This document shows positions 32,496-40,761 of a stretch of 64,000 bases of DNA, piece after piece; within the stretch, counting starts at the first letter, position 1, and each line of letters begins with the position of its first letter. The position numbers were made by a program, and so were the translations under genes. This DNA comes from Streptomyces kronopolitis. Lineage in GTDB: Bacteria; Actinomycetota; Actinomycetes; Streptomycetales; Streptomycetaceae. The stretch spans positions 1 to 64,000 of the forward strand of contig NZ_BMND01000023.1 in the NCBI RefSeq assembly GCF_014646275.1, read 5' to 3'. The notes below the pieces were generated by a model that was given only the letters and a program-made list of their open reading frames with translations, was not told the origin of the DNA and did not search any database.

Positions 32496-33422
32496 ATGAT
32501 CCTCACGGTCACGCTGAACGCCGCCCTGGACATCACCTACCGCGTCCCCCGGCTCCGCCCGCACACCACGCACCGGATCACCGAGGTGTCCGAACGCCCC
32601 GGCGGCAAGGGCCTGAACGTCGCCCGGGTACTGGCCGCGCTCGGCCACCGCACGGTCGCCACCGGCTTCGCGGGCGGCGGCACCGGCGAGGCGCTGCGCG
32701 CCCTGCTCGCGGAGACCGAGGTCACCGACGCCCTGGTGCCGGTCGGCGGCGCCACCCGCCGCACGATCGCGGTCGCCGACACGGCCACCGGGGACACCAC
32801 CCAGCTCAACGAGCCGGGCCCGGTCGTCACCCCCGCCGAATGGGACACCTTCCTCGGCACCTACCGCGAACTGCTGGGCGACGCACGGGCGGTGGCGCTG
32901 TGCGGCAGCCTGCCGCCGGGCGTCCCGGTGGATGTCTACGCCCGGCTCACCCGGGCCGCGCGCAGCGCCGGCGTCCCGGTCCTGCTGGACACCAGCGGCG
33001 AACCGCTGCGCCGGGGCCTGGCCGCCCGCCCCGACCTCGCCAAGCCCAACGCCGAGGAACTCGCCGCCCTCACCGGCAGCACCGAACCGCTGCGCGCCGC
33101 CCGCGACGCCCGCCGCCGCGGCGCCCACGCGGTGGCCGCCTCACTCGGCCCGGCCGGCATGCTCGCGGTCACCGCCGCCGGCGCCTGGCAGGCCACCCCG
33201 CCCGGCCGCCTCGCCGGCAACCCCACCGGCGCCGGCGACTCCGCCGTCGCCGGCCTGCTGTCGGGCCTGGTCGAAGACCTCTCCTGGCCGGACCGCCTCA
33301 CCCGCGCGGTCGCCCTCTCCGCCGCAACGGTCCGCGCCCCGGCCGCAGGCGAGTTCGACCCGGCCACGTATGAAGAGCTGCTGGCACGCGTGGTGGTGAC
33401 GGATCACCCAACGGCGGCGTGA
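32496..33422 (+). CDS. PfkB-family hexose kinase (1-phosphofructokinase-like)
   Basis: A 308-residue ribokinase-fold kinase. The N-terminal MILTVTLNAALDITYRV and GGKGLNVARVLAALG are those of FruK/LacC-type phosphosugar kinases. The catalytic anion hole GNPTGAGDS with base Asp is near residue 245. Substrate is a phosphorylated hexose; fructose 1-phosphate or tagatose/glucosamine-derived sugars are all possible. It follows nagA by 194 bases with GGAGGGGCGACC at the start. Without PTS genes beside it, I do not call it fruK. Confidence 0.88.
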   Translation: MILTVTLNAALDITYRVPRLRPHTTHRITEVSERPGGKGLNVARVLAALGHRTVATGFAGGGTGEALRALLAETEVTDALVPVGGATRRTIAVADTATGDTTQLNEPGPVVTPAEWDTFLGTYRELLGDARAVALCGSLPPGVPVDVYARLTRAARSAGVPVLLDTSGEPLRRGLAARPDLAKPNAEELAALTGSTEPLRAARDARRRGAHAVAASLGPAGMLAVTAAGAWQATPPGRLAGNPTGAGDSAVAGLLSGLVEDLSWPDRLTRAVALSAATVRAPAAGEFDPATYEELLARVVVTDHPTAA

Positions 33423-33467
33423 GGGGGCCGGCAGCCGCCCCTCCTCACCCCGCAGCGCGCCGGCGCG

Positions 33468-33803
33468 TCACGGACCCCAGACGGCGATGCTCTTCACCGG
33501 CCACGGGGTCTTGGCCGAGTAGTGGCCGTTGGTCAGGTCGAAGCGCTTTCCGTAGCACCCCGAGTCGCTGTAGAAGGTCACGCGGTGCCTGTTCTGGTTG
33601 GACACCGACCGGACGTCGCCGTGGAATCCGTTGCACCCCGACGTGGGGCTGACCACGGAGTACGCGTGGCCGCCGAAGTTCGGCTTCGACCACCCGCAGA
33701 TGTTGCCCTTCGGGCACTTGGCGGCGGCGTCGGCGGTTCCCACGGTGACCGGCAGAGCGGCCAGCAGTGCGGCGCCGGTCAGCGCTAATGCGCGCATCTT
33801 CAT
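33468..33803 (-). CDS. Secreted I36-family peptidase inhibitor with TTA codon
   Basis: A 111-residue exported protein with signal peptide MKMRALALTGAALLAALPVTVGTADA cut near residue 26. The mature part, about 85 residues, has four Cys (CPKGNICGW, GCNGF, GCYGKRF) and matches the peptidase inhibitor I36 (SMPI-like, beta/gamma-crystallin fold) family that inhibits metalloproteases. Leu6 in the signal peptide is TTA (33786-33788), so expression should wait for bldA tRNA. This fits a developmental inhibitor acting during mycelial lysis. It stands alone. Confidence 0.85.
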   Translation of the reverse strand: MKMRALALTGAALLAALPVTVGTADAAAKCPKGNICGWSKPNFGGHAYSVVSPTSGCNGFHGDVRSVSNQNRHRVTFYSDSGCYGKRFDLTNGHYSAKTPWPVKSIAVWGP

Positions 33804-33921
33804 GCGCCATCTCCCTTGATCAGATGGACTTTCGCGATCAGTCGACCATGATCAAGAGGGCGGCGGCAACCAACTTCCGCGGGGACGGCGGCCCCTCCGG
33901 CTCCGGAGCGGCGGTCACCGC

Positions 33922-34839
33922 CTACTGCTTGGCGCCACCCCGCTGCAGCCACACCTGGTCCAGGTTGGCGTTGCACTGGTTGCCCTGCCCGCAGGAGATC
34001 TCGATGGTGTTGGCGCCCTGGTTCAGGGTGACGGGGGCCCAGGTGGTCTGCCAGCCCTTCTCCCAGTCGCCCTTCGCCGAGTGGATGAAGTTCTTCAGGC
34101 CGAGGGGCTGGGGGTTGGGCTTGCCGTTCACCGCGAGCGTGGCGTTGGCGTCCTCGCCCGGGATGCCGTAGCGCACGTAGAGCCGGTAGTCGCCCGCCTT
34201 CGGGGCATCCAGCTTCCACTGCACCTTCGCCCCGACCTGGTTGAGGCCGGCGACATACGAACCGCTCGCCGAGTGGGCGCCCTTGATGTCCTTGGCGGTC
34301 GTCGTTCCGCCGTCGAGGCGCAGCGCGCTCGCGTCCTCCTTGGGCAGCTCACCAGGCTGCTTCTTACCGGGCTTCTTGTCCCCCGGCTTGACCGAATCAC
34401 CGGCCGTCGGGCCCGACTTGCCGGCCTCGGTGTCCTTCGAGTCCTTGCCGTTGGTGAGCATCGCCACGCCGATGCCTATACAGACCACCGCGACCACCGA
34501 GACGGCGCCTATCAGCAGGCCGTTGCGGCTGCGGCGCGGCTCGGGGCCGTCCGGGGCCGGGGCGCTGCGCGTGCGGTCGCCGCCGGGCAGCGTCTCCGGC
34601 GCGGCGTAGTGGGCGTTCTGCTGCCCGTACGTCGTCGGCTGCTGCGGCGGCTGGCCGTACTGGCGCTGGCCGACCGCACGCACCTGGTTGTAGGACGTCC
34701 GCGGAATTCCCGGCTGCCGCGTCCCCGCACCGGCGCCCGCCGAGCCCGGTGCGCCGCCCTCGCCGCCTTCCGAGCGGTAGAGGTAGGCGAACGGGTCGTC
34801 GTTCTCCGGCGTGTCCGCGCCGTTGTTGCCGGCCGTCAT
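33922..34839 (-). CDS. Membrane-anchored CBM6/35-like protein
   Basis: A 305-residue protein. A cytoplasmic N-terminal region of about 105 residues is rich in Gln, Pro and Gly (YGQQ repeats). A single helix spans about 107-128, a Lys/Gly/Pro spacer about 130-160, and an outside domain about 165-303. That domain ends in GANTIEISCGQGNQCNANLDQVWLQ, typical of carbohydrate-binding modules 6/35 (a ligand-binding beta-sandwich). It probably binds wall or extracellular sugar. Function not known. Confidence 0.75.
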   Translation of the reverse strand: MTAGNNGADTPENDDPFAYLYRSEGGEGGAPGSAGAGAGTRQPGIPRTSYNQVRAVGQRQYGQPPQQPTTYGQQNAHYAAPETLPGGDRTRSAPAPDGPEPRRSRNGLLIGAVSVVAVVCIGIGVAMLTNGKDSKDTEAGKSGPTAGDSVKPGDKKPGKKQPGELPKEDASALRLDGGTTTAKDIKGAHSASGSYVAGLNQVGAKVQWKLDAPKAGDYRLYVRYGIPGEDANATLAVNGKPNPQPLGLKNFIHSAKGDWEKGWQTTWAPVTLNQGANTIEISCGQGNQCNANLDQVWLQRGGAKQ

Positions 34840-35110
34840 TCCGTGTCACTCCCAAGCGATCTGTGCGCGTCTGTCACGCGTCTCTACGCGTTCGCAGGCA
34901 TCTTCTGCGCGAACTGTCTTTCGGGCCCCCGGCGGCGCCGCGCCGCATCGGCGCAGCCTACCCCGTCGACACGCCCGCACACCGAGCCCGCCGGGCCACA
35001 AGATCGCTACGGATCGGTGAACTGCTGGTGCGGGGCCCGGAGCGCCGCGGGTGTGAGATACGCGGCATCGGGCGCCGGCGGCGCACCGCGGGCCCGGCGA
35101 CGGGTGCCGC

Positions 35111-36778
35111 TCAGCCCGCGGCGCGCCGGTTCGCCTTCGAGCGGGAGCGCTTTTCGACGTACATCCGCTGGTCGGCCGACTCCAGCACTTCCTCGGCCGT
35201 CATCCCGCAGCTCGCCCAGCCGATGCCGAAGCTGGCGCCCACCCGCACCGCCCGGCCCTCCACCCGGATCGGCGGGATGATCGCGTTGCGCAGCCGTACC
35301 GCGAGGTCCTGGGCGTCGGCCGTGCCGAGCCCGTCGGCGAGCACCACGAACTCGTCGCCGCCGAGCCGGGCGACCGTGTCGCCGTCGCGAACGCCGCTGG
35401 TCAGCCGCCGGGCGACCTCTATCAACACGGCGTCGCCGGTGTTGTGCCCGAAGCGGTCGTTGATCGATTTGAAGCCGTCGAGGTCGCAGAAGAGGACCGC
35501 GAGCCCCTTGGAGCCGTCGTCGGCCGGCCCGTCCGCGGGGGCGACGAGATGCACATGGTGGTCGAACGGTGCCGGAGCGTTGCCCTCGAAGCCGTCGATG
35601 CCCTCGAACGGCTCCTTGCCGTCCGCCCGGAAGCCGTGCGGATCGATGCCGAGGCCGCCCGAGGAGGCGTAGGCGTCGGCCATCGAGGCCGGCGGCAGCG
35701 AGCACAGCCGGGCGCCGAGGCGGGACCGCAGCTCGGCGCTGTTGGGCAGCCCGGTCAGCGAGTCGTGGCTGGCGCGATGGGCGAGCTGGAGCTCGTGCCG
35801 CTTGCGCTCCTCGATGTCCTCGACGTGGGTGAGCAGGAACCGGGGGCCGTCGGCGGTGTCGGCGACGACGGAGTTGCGCAGCGAGACCCAGACATAGGTG
35901 CCGTCGCGGCGGGCCAGCCGCAGCTCGGCGCGGCCGCCCTCGGCGGAGGTGCGCAGCAGGGTGCCGATGTCCTCGGGGTGGACGAGGTCGGAGAAGGAGT
36001 AGCGGCGCATCCCGGAGGCCGGACGGCCCAGCAGCCGGCACAGCGCGTCATTGGTGCGCAGCAGCCGTCCGTGCTGGTCACCGCCCATTTCGGCGACGGC
36101 CATCCCGCTCGGCGCGTACTCGAACGCCTGCCGGAAGCTCTCCTCGCTGGCCCGCAGCGCCTGCTGCTCGCGCTCCAGCCGGACCAGGGCGCGCTGCATG
36201 TTCGCCCGCAGCCGGGCGTTGCTGATCGCGATGGCGGACTGGAAGGCGTACATCTGGAGGGCTTCCTGCCCCCAGGGGCCGGGCCGCCGGCCGTTGCGCG
36301 GCCGGTCGACGGAGAGCACCCCGAGCAGCTCGCCACCGCCGTTCGCCGCGGTGTACATGGGCGCGAAGAGGCGGTCCATGGAGTGCCACTCGTCGGGGAA
36401 GCGGGGCGCGGGGCCGGCCGTGTGCCACTGGGGCACGTCGTCGTCATCGAGCACCCAGCCCTCGGTGTGCGGGATGAAGATGAGGTCGCCCCAGCGCTCG
36501 CCCATGGACAGCCGGCGGTCCCAGGCCGCCCGGGAGCCGACCCGTCCGGCCATCAGCGCCTCGGCGCCCGCACTGCCGGCGACCGCGGCGACGACCAGAT
36601 CGCCGTCGGGACGGACGAGATTGACCGCGGCCAGCTCGAAGCCGAGTCCGGTGATCGCGCCGTCGGCGACCGTCTGCAGGGTGTCCGCAAGGCTACGTGC
36701 GGTATTCAGCTCCGCGACCACTTGATGAAGCTGCCGCAGGGTCGCAAGGCGGACGTATGGCTCCGACTCGGTCTCCAT
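35111..36778 (-). CDS. cdgB: Diguanylate cyclase CdgB (GAF-PAS-GGDEF)
   Basis: A 555-residue cytoplasmic protein. A GAF-like sensor spans about 10-200, a short coiled region about 200-230, a PAS/PAC pair about 230-340 (EYAPSGMAVAEM...FLLTHVEDIEERKRHE), then a GGDEF domain about 340-550. The active site LGGDEF is intact near 472-477, and RDGD five residues ahead forms a product-inhibition site. It should make cyclic di-GMP, which controls BldD in Streptomyces; cdgB is a known BldD target in S. coelicolor. A loop of about 90 residues interrupts the early GGDEF domain. The start is MET at 36778, with GGGGAGA upstream. Confidence 0.93.
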   Translation of the reverse strand: METESEPYVRLATLRQLHQVVAELNTARSLADTLQTVADGAITGLGFELAAVNLVRPDGDLVVAAVAGSAGAEALMAGRVGSRAAWDRRLSMGERWGDLIFIPHTEGWVLDDDDVPQWHTAGPAPRFPDEWHSMDRLFAPMYTAANGGGELLGVLSVDRPRNGRRPGPWGQEALQMYAFQSAIAISNARLRANMQRALVRLEREQQALRASEESFRQAFEYAPSGMAVAEMGGDQHGRLLRTNDALCRLLGRPASGMRRYSFSDLVHPEDIGTLLRTSAEGGRAELRLARRDGTYVWVSLRNSVVADTADGPRFLLTHVEDIEERKRHELQLAHRASHDSLTGLPNSAELRSRLGARLCSLPPASMADAYASSGGLGIDPHGFRADGKEPFEGIDGFEGNAPAPFDHHVHLVAPADGPADDGSKGLAVLFCDLDGFKSINDRFGHNTGDAVLIEVARRLTSGVRDGDTVARLGGDEFVVLADGLGTADAQDLAVRLRNAIIPPIRVEGRAVRVGASFGIGWASCGMTAEEVLESADQRMYVEKRSRSKANRRAAG

Positions 36779-36837
36779 CGTTCGCTCTCCCCGAGACCTC
36801 GACAGCAAACTCCACGATTCTTGTCGTCCGATTCCAC

Positions 36838-36858
36838 GCTCACTGAATCACAGTGAGC
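36838..36858. promoter_or_regulatory. Inverted repeat upstream of cdgB
   Basis: GCTCACTG-AATCA-CAGTGAGC, perfect eight-base arms and five-base spacer, 60 bases upstream of cdgB. A regulator-binding site is likely; it does not fit the BldD consensus well. Confidence 0.5.
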
Positions 36859-36895
36859 TGTTCACTCGGTACACAGGGTCAACAATTAGCGGCTG

Positions 36896-36913
36896 CTGTG
36901 ACTCAAGTCACAG
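36896..36913. promoter_or_regulatory. Crp-type palindrome between cdgB and the flavin reductase gene
   Basis: CTGTGACT-CA-AGTCACAG. It fits both the generic TGTGA-N6-TCACA and the Streptomyces Crp motif GTG-N6-G-N-CAC exactly. Confidence 0.6.
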
Positions 36914-37090
36914 AGCGCGAGGGACGGTTGGCGATCTTCCATTTAACCCGCAACGGGAGCGCGCCTTCACCCTTTCTACACTTCCTGAACGCAAATTCGT
37001 AGCGTTCCGGGATTCCGCCGTCAGACCTAGGACGCGAGTGGTCCGGTGGCCCGATGCGCACCGCGGTCGACCGAAGTTAGCGTTCATGGC

Positions 37091-37705
37091 GTGTTCACGA
37101 AAATCCCAGCCGATGCGACGGCCGCCGGGCCCGCCGCCCCTTCCACCCCGACCGTCGCCCTCGCGTCCGTGCCGGGCGACGCCCCCATCCCGCATTCTGT
37201 GGGGGTGAGTGACGACGAGTTCCGAGCCGCCCTGTCCCGCCTCGCCGCCGGCGTGGTGCTGATCACCGCCCATGATCCGGACGACGGACCGCGGGGCGAG
37301 GACGTCGGCATGACCGCCTCCGCGTTCCTGTCCGTCTCCCTCGATCCGCCCCTGGTGATGGTGAGCGTTCGCAACGATTCACGGATGGACGACCTGCTGG
37401 AGCTCCAGCCGTTGTGGGCCGTTTCGGTGCTGTCGGGGCATCAGCGGCAGATTGCGGGACGATTCGCGATGAAGGGCCGCATCAGCGACAGACTCCTCTT
37501 CAACGACATCCCCTTCATACGGGGCGAAGCGTCCGGCGCTCCGCTCATCGGGGGCGCGCTGGCGACCCTGGAGTGCCGCACCGAGCAGCGGGTCGTGGCC
37601 GGCGACCACACCCTCGTCATCGCCCGCGTCCTGACCAGCTCGGTGTCGAGCGAGGACGACGGACCGCTGACGTACTTCCGGGGGAAGTACCGCCAGTTGG
37701 GGTGA
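37091..37705 (+). CDS. Flavin reductase-like FMN-binding protein
   Basis: About 204 residues from this GTG. The split-barrel flavin reductase domain begins near DDEFRAALSRLAAGVVLITA and includes GMTASAFLSVSLDPPLVMVSVRN and the C-terminal LTYFRGKYRQLG. Such enzymes supply reduced FMN/FAD to monooxygenases, or are themselves FMN-dependent. The start is uncertain: an upstream ATG (37046), this GTG, and GTG 37204 just before the domain are all in frame, and none has a good Shine-Dalgarno. The 40-residue lead is Ala/Pro-rich. Substrate partner unknown. Confidence 0.8.
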   Translation: MFTKIPADATAAGPAAPSTPTVALASVPGDAPIPHSVGVSDDEFRAALSRLAAGVVLITAHDPDDGPRGEDVGMTASAFLSVSLDPPLVMVSVRNDSRMDDLLELQPLWAVSVLSGHQRQIAGRFAMKGRISDRLLFNDIPFIRGEASGAPLIGGALATLECRTEQRVVAGDHTLVIARVLTSSVSSEDDGPLTYFRGKYRQLG

Positions 37706-37717
37706 GGGGGGCGAGGA

Positions 37718-37757
37718 CCGCGGGGCCGCGGGGCCGCGGGGCCGCGGGGCCGCGGGG
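37718..37757. repeat. Five tandem copies of CCGCGGGG
   Basis: An eight-base self-complementary unit repeated five times exactly, between the convergent flavin reductase and arfB genes. It may fold as a terminator. Confidence 0.8.
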
Positions 37758-37807
37758 CCGGGCGGCCATGCGGTCCGGCGGTCCGGCGGCCAAGCAGTCG
37801 GGTCAGG

Positions 37808-38236
37808 TCAGGTCCAGTCGCGGCCCGAGCGGCCGCGCTTGGTGTCGCCGCGCTGCTTCTTCTCTCGCAGCCGGCGCTCGTTGATGCCGCGCGGGATCCG
37901 CGACTTGCGGCGCGGCTTGGGCGGCGGCGCGGTGGCCTCGGCGAGCAGCGCGGCCAGCCGGACGGCGGCGGTCTCGCGGTTACGCCATTGGGAGCGGTGC
38001 TCGGAGGCGCGCACGGACAGCACGCCGTCGACGAGCCGGCCCGCCAGCCGCTCCAGGGCGCGCTCCTTCCACACCGGCGGCAGCGCCTGCGTCCGGTGGA
38101 GGTCGAAGCGCAGCTCGACCTGGCTGTCGCTGGTGTTGACGTGCTGGCCGCCCGGACCGGAGGACCGCGAGAAGCGCCAGACGAGCTCGGCCTCCGGAAG
38201 GGCGACCGAACCGCGGATGACATAGGGCCCGGACAT
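37808..38236 (-). CDS. arfB: ArfB (YaeJ) ribosome-rescue hydrolase
   Basis: A 142-residue peptidyl-tRNA hydrolase that frees ribosomes stalled without a stop codon. The release-factor-like GGQ lies at 29-31 in SSGPGGQHVNTSDSQVEL. The C-terminal tail is strongly basic (PKPRRKSRIPRGINERRLREKKQRGDTKRGRSGRDW), as needed to enter the mRNA channel. It lacks codon-recognition domains. The start is placed at MSGPYVIRG because upstream sequence in the same frame is not protein-like. Confidence 0.93.
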   Translation of the reverse strand: MSGPYVIRGSVALPEAELVWRFSRSSGPGGQHVNTSDSQVELRFDLHRTQALPPVWKERALERLAGRLVDGVLSVRASEHRSQWRNRETAAVRLAALLAEATAPPPKPRRKSRIPRGINERRLREKKQRGDTKRGRSGRDWT

Positions 38237-38438
38237 GAGTCCTATGATCCCGCGCGCCACGGAACCCGTCACCCGCTTTTCCTGGTCCGTCGCGCCACAT
38301 TCGCCCGCAGGATTCGGCAAAGAAAGTAAAGGCTCCTGGAACCTCCTGGTCCCCTGATGGCGTTGTGGAGGGTGACGGTAGCTTCGTCCGCGTACGGAGC
38401 CCGACGCTTCGACGAGTCGACAAGGAAAGGGACATCCC

Positions 38439-39014
38439 ATGGCTGTAAGCCTGTCCAAGGGCGGCAACGTCTCCCTCACCAAGGAGGCACCGGGCCTGAC
38501 CGCCGTCACGGTCGGCCTCGGCTGGGACGTCCGCACCACCACCGGCACGGACTTCGACCTCGACGCGAGCGCCATCGCGGTCAACGGCAGCGGCAAGGTC
38601 TACTCGGACCAGCACTTCGTCTTCTTCAACAACAAGGCGACGCCGGACCAGTCGATCGTGCACACCGGCGACAACGTCACCGGCCAGGGCGAGGGCGACG
38701 ACGAGCAGATCAACATCAACCTCGCGGCGCTGCCGGCCGACATCGACAAGATCGTCTTCCCGGTCTCCATCTACGACGCCGAGAACCGCAGCCAGAACTT
38801 CGGCCAGGTGCGCAACGCATTCATCCGCATCATCAACCAGGCCGGCGGCACCGAGGTCGCCCGCTACGACCTCAGCGAGGACGCCGCCACCGAGACCGCC
38901 ATGGTCTTCGGCGAGCTCTACCGCAACGGCGCCGAGTGGAAGTTCCGCGCCGTGGGCCAGGGTTACGCCTCGGGCCTCGTCGGCATCGCACAGGACTTCG
39001 GCGTCAACGTCTGA
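38439..39014 (+). CDS. TerD-family protein
   Basis: A 191-residue TerD/CABP protein: MAVSLSKGGNVSLTKEAPGLTAVTVGLGWDVRT, then the Asp-rich calcium-binding strand GTDFDLDASAIAV and LPADIDKIVFPVSIYDAENR. TerD proteins bind Ca2+ and are linked to tellurite resistance, phage response and, in Streptomyces, development. It is a stand-alone copy here without the ter operon. Strong ATG context with AAGGAAAGGGAC. Followed by a textbook terminator. Confidence 0.93.
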   Translation: MAVSLSKGGNVSLTKEAPGLTAVTVGLGWDVRTTTGTDFDLDASAIAVNGSGKVYSDQHFVFFNNKATPDQSIVHTGDNVTGQGEGDDEQININLAALPADIDKIVFPVSIYDAENRSQNFGQVRNAFIRIINQAGGTEVARYDLSEDAATETAMVFGELYRNGAEWKFRAVGQGYASGLVGIAQDFGVNV

Positions 39015-39050
39015 TCCGTCCGCCTGATTTCCGGCGCACGACGCGCAACG

Positions 39051-39095
39051 GAGGGCCGGTTCCCCTTGGGGGGAGCCGGCCCTCGGCGTGTTTTT
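39051..39095 (+). terminator. Terminator of the terD-like gene
   Basis: Fifteen-base arms (39051-39065 and 39070-39084, one G-T pair) with a four-base loop, followed by a run of five Ts (39091-39095). Confidence 0.9.
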
Positions 39096-39229
39096 GGGCG
39101 CGCGGGGCCGGGGGCGCGGTGGGCAGCGGCCAGGGGCGGCGCACCGGGCCACGGCAGGTCGGCTGAGCGCCGGGCCGCGGCCGGTCGGCTGCGTGCCGGG
39201 CGGCGGCCGGGGGCGCGCGCCACCCCTCG

Positions 39230-39502
39230 TCAGGCGACCGCGTCCGCCACCTCTCCCTCGGGCGGGGCGGCCAGCGTCGCCACCTCGTCCAGGGACAGCC
39301 CCAGCGTCCCGGCCAGCGCGGCGACCGTGAAGAACGCCGGCGTCGGCGCCCGCCCGGTCTCGATCTTCCGCAGCGTCTCGGCGGACAGCCCCGCCGCCGC
39401 CGCGACATCGACCATGCTGCGCGCACCGCGCGCCGCCCGCAGCAGCGCGCCGAGCCGCTCGCCGCGTTCACGTTCCCAGGGAGTCAGTGGAGTCCGCACC
39501 AT
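39230..39502 (-). CDS. XRE-family helix-turn-helix regulator
   Basis: A 90-residue protein consisting almost entirely of one Cro/CI-type domain (WERERGERLGALLRAARGARSMVDVAAAAGLSAETLRKIETGRAPTPAFFTVAALAGTLGLSLDEV). No effector domain. It is divergent from a methionine aminopeptidase gene, with 14-base tandem repeats in the gap of 90 bases, so it likely represses itself and that gene. The start is placed at MVRTPLTP. Confidence 0.85.
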   Translation of the reverse strand: MVRTPLTPWERERGERLGALLRAARGARSMVDVAAAAGLSAETLRKIETGRAPTPAFFTVAALAGTLGLSLDEVATLAAPPEGEVADAVA

Positions 39503-39518
39503 GCCCGTGATACTAATA

Positions 39519-39546
39519 CCGGTAAAGAAATACCGGTAAAGAAATA
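39519..39546. promoter_or_regulatory. Tandem 14-bp repeats, candidate XRE operator
   Basis: CCGGTAAAGAAATA occurs twice head to tail (39519-39532, 39533-39546) between the divergent XRE and methionine aminopeptidase genes. It is AT-rich against its surroundings. Confidence 0.6.
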
Positions 39547-39592
39547 ACGCCTGCCCGGAAGCGCGGCCGGGCGTTCTCGGGAGGTCACAGGC

Positions 39593-40360
39593 ATGGTGGA
39601 ACTCAAGACGGATGCCCAACTCGACGCGATGCGGGCGGCCGGCCGGGTGGTGGCCGACGCACTGGCGGCGGTGCGCGCGGCGGCCGCACCGGGCGTGCGC
39701 CTGCTGGACCTCGACGAGGTCGCCCGCGCCGTCCTGCACGAGGCCGGCGCCGACTCACCGTTCCTCGGCTACCGCCCGTCCTTCGCCCCCACCCCGTTCC
39801 CCGGCGTCCTCTGCGTCTCCGTCAACGACGCGATCGTGCACGGCATCCCGGACGCCTCGCGGCTGCGCGACGGCGACCTGGTGAGCATCGACTGCGGCGC
39901 CCTCCTGGACGGCTGGGCCGGCGACGCGGCCCTCAGCTTCACCGTCGGCACCGCCCGCCCCGAGGACCAGCGGCTCATGGACACCACCCGGCAGGCCCTG
40001 GAGGCGGGCATCGCGGCAGCCGTCGCCGGCGCCCGCATCGGCGATATCGCCCACGCGGTCGGCACCGTCGGACGCGCCGCCGGCTACGGCATCCCCGAGG
40101 ACTTCGGCGGACACGGCATCGGCCGCCGCATGCACGAGGACCCCGGGGTCCCCAACGAGGGCCGCCCGGGCCGCGGCCTCGTCCTCCGCCCCGGCCTGGT
40201 CCTCGCCATCGAGCCGATGTTCCTCGCCGGCGGCCAGGACACCTACTACGCGGCCGACGACGGCTGGACCCTGCGCACCACGGACGCCTCCCGCGCCGCC
40301 CACTTCGAACACACGGTGGCGGTGACAGAGGAGGGACCACGGGTGCTGACGGGGGTGTAG
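39593..40360 (+). CDS. map: Type I methionine aminopeptidase
   Basis: A 255-residue M24A enzyme that removes initiator methionine. All five metal ligands are visible: Asp100 (SIDCGA), Asp111 (GDAALSF), His174 (GGHGIG), Glu207 (AIEPMF) and Glu239 (FEHTVAV), plus His83 in VNDAIVHG. It is probably a second copy: the housekeeping map usually sits near ribosomal genes with adk/secY. The pairing with a divergent XRE repressor suggests conditional expression. Confidence 0.93.
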   Translation: MVELKTDAQLDAMRAAGRVVADALAAVRAAAAPGVRLLDLDEVARAVLHEAGADSPFLGYRPSFAPTPFPGVLCVSVNDAIVHGIPDASRLRDGDLVSIDCGALLDGWAGDAALSFTVGTARPEDQRLMDTTRQALEAGIAAAVAGARIGDIAHAVGTVGRAAGYGIPEDFGGHGIGRRMHEDPGVPNEGRPGRGLVLRPGLVLAIEPMFLAGGQDTYYAADDGWTLRTTDASRAAHFEHTVAVTEEGPRVLTGV

Positions 40361-40761
40361 GGGCGGGGCGAGGGGGTGCCGAGGGGCGAGCGGTGCGGGG
40401 GTGAGAGCACCTGCCGGAGGGGCGGGCTCCTGCCGGGGATGAGCTCCTGCCGGGTGTCGCGCGCGCCGGGGCGAGTGAGCCTGTCGGGGGCGAGCGGGTG
40501 CCGGGGGGAGTGAGCGTCTGACCGGCGTGGGCGGGCGCCTCCCGTGGTGGGCGGGCGCGGCGACACCGGGCGGCAGGCGGCAGGCGGCAGGCGGCAGGCG
40601 GCAGGCGGCAGGCGGCAGGCGGCAGGCGGCAGGCGGCAGGCGGCAGGCGGCAGGCCACGATGGCCGATGTCGGGCCACCTCGTCCACGCCTGCGGTGGCA
40701 GGCGACCACGACAGCCGACGCCCCCGCTGCCCCGCCACACCGGCGTGACACCATTCAGCAC
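40361..40761. other. Intergenic region with heptamer array
   Basis: About 400 bases with no convincing gene. Low-complexity GC-rich sequence follows map, then the CGGCAGG array, then about 105 bases before the next gene. A longer frame could start at 40660 but its N-terminus is not protein-like. Confidence 0.5.
40571..40654. repeat. Twelve perfect tandem copies of CGGCAGG
   Basis: A seven-base unit repeated 12 times without error, ending 107 bases before the following start codon. Likely prone to slippage and variable between strains. Confidence 0.95.

Noticed and set aside
36838..36858. BldD box for cdgB
   Set aside because: cdgB is a known BldD target in S. coelicolor, but this palindrome does not fit the BldD consensus well, so it is listed only as an unassigned inverted repeat.
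40571..40654. Possible CRISPR array
   Set aside because: A 7-bp unit without spacers is a simple tandem repeat; no cas genes nearby.
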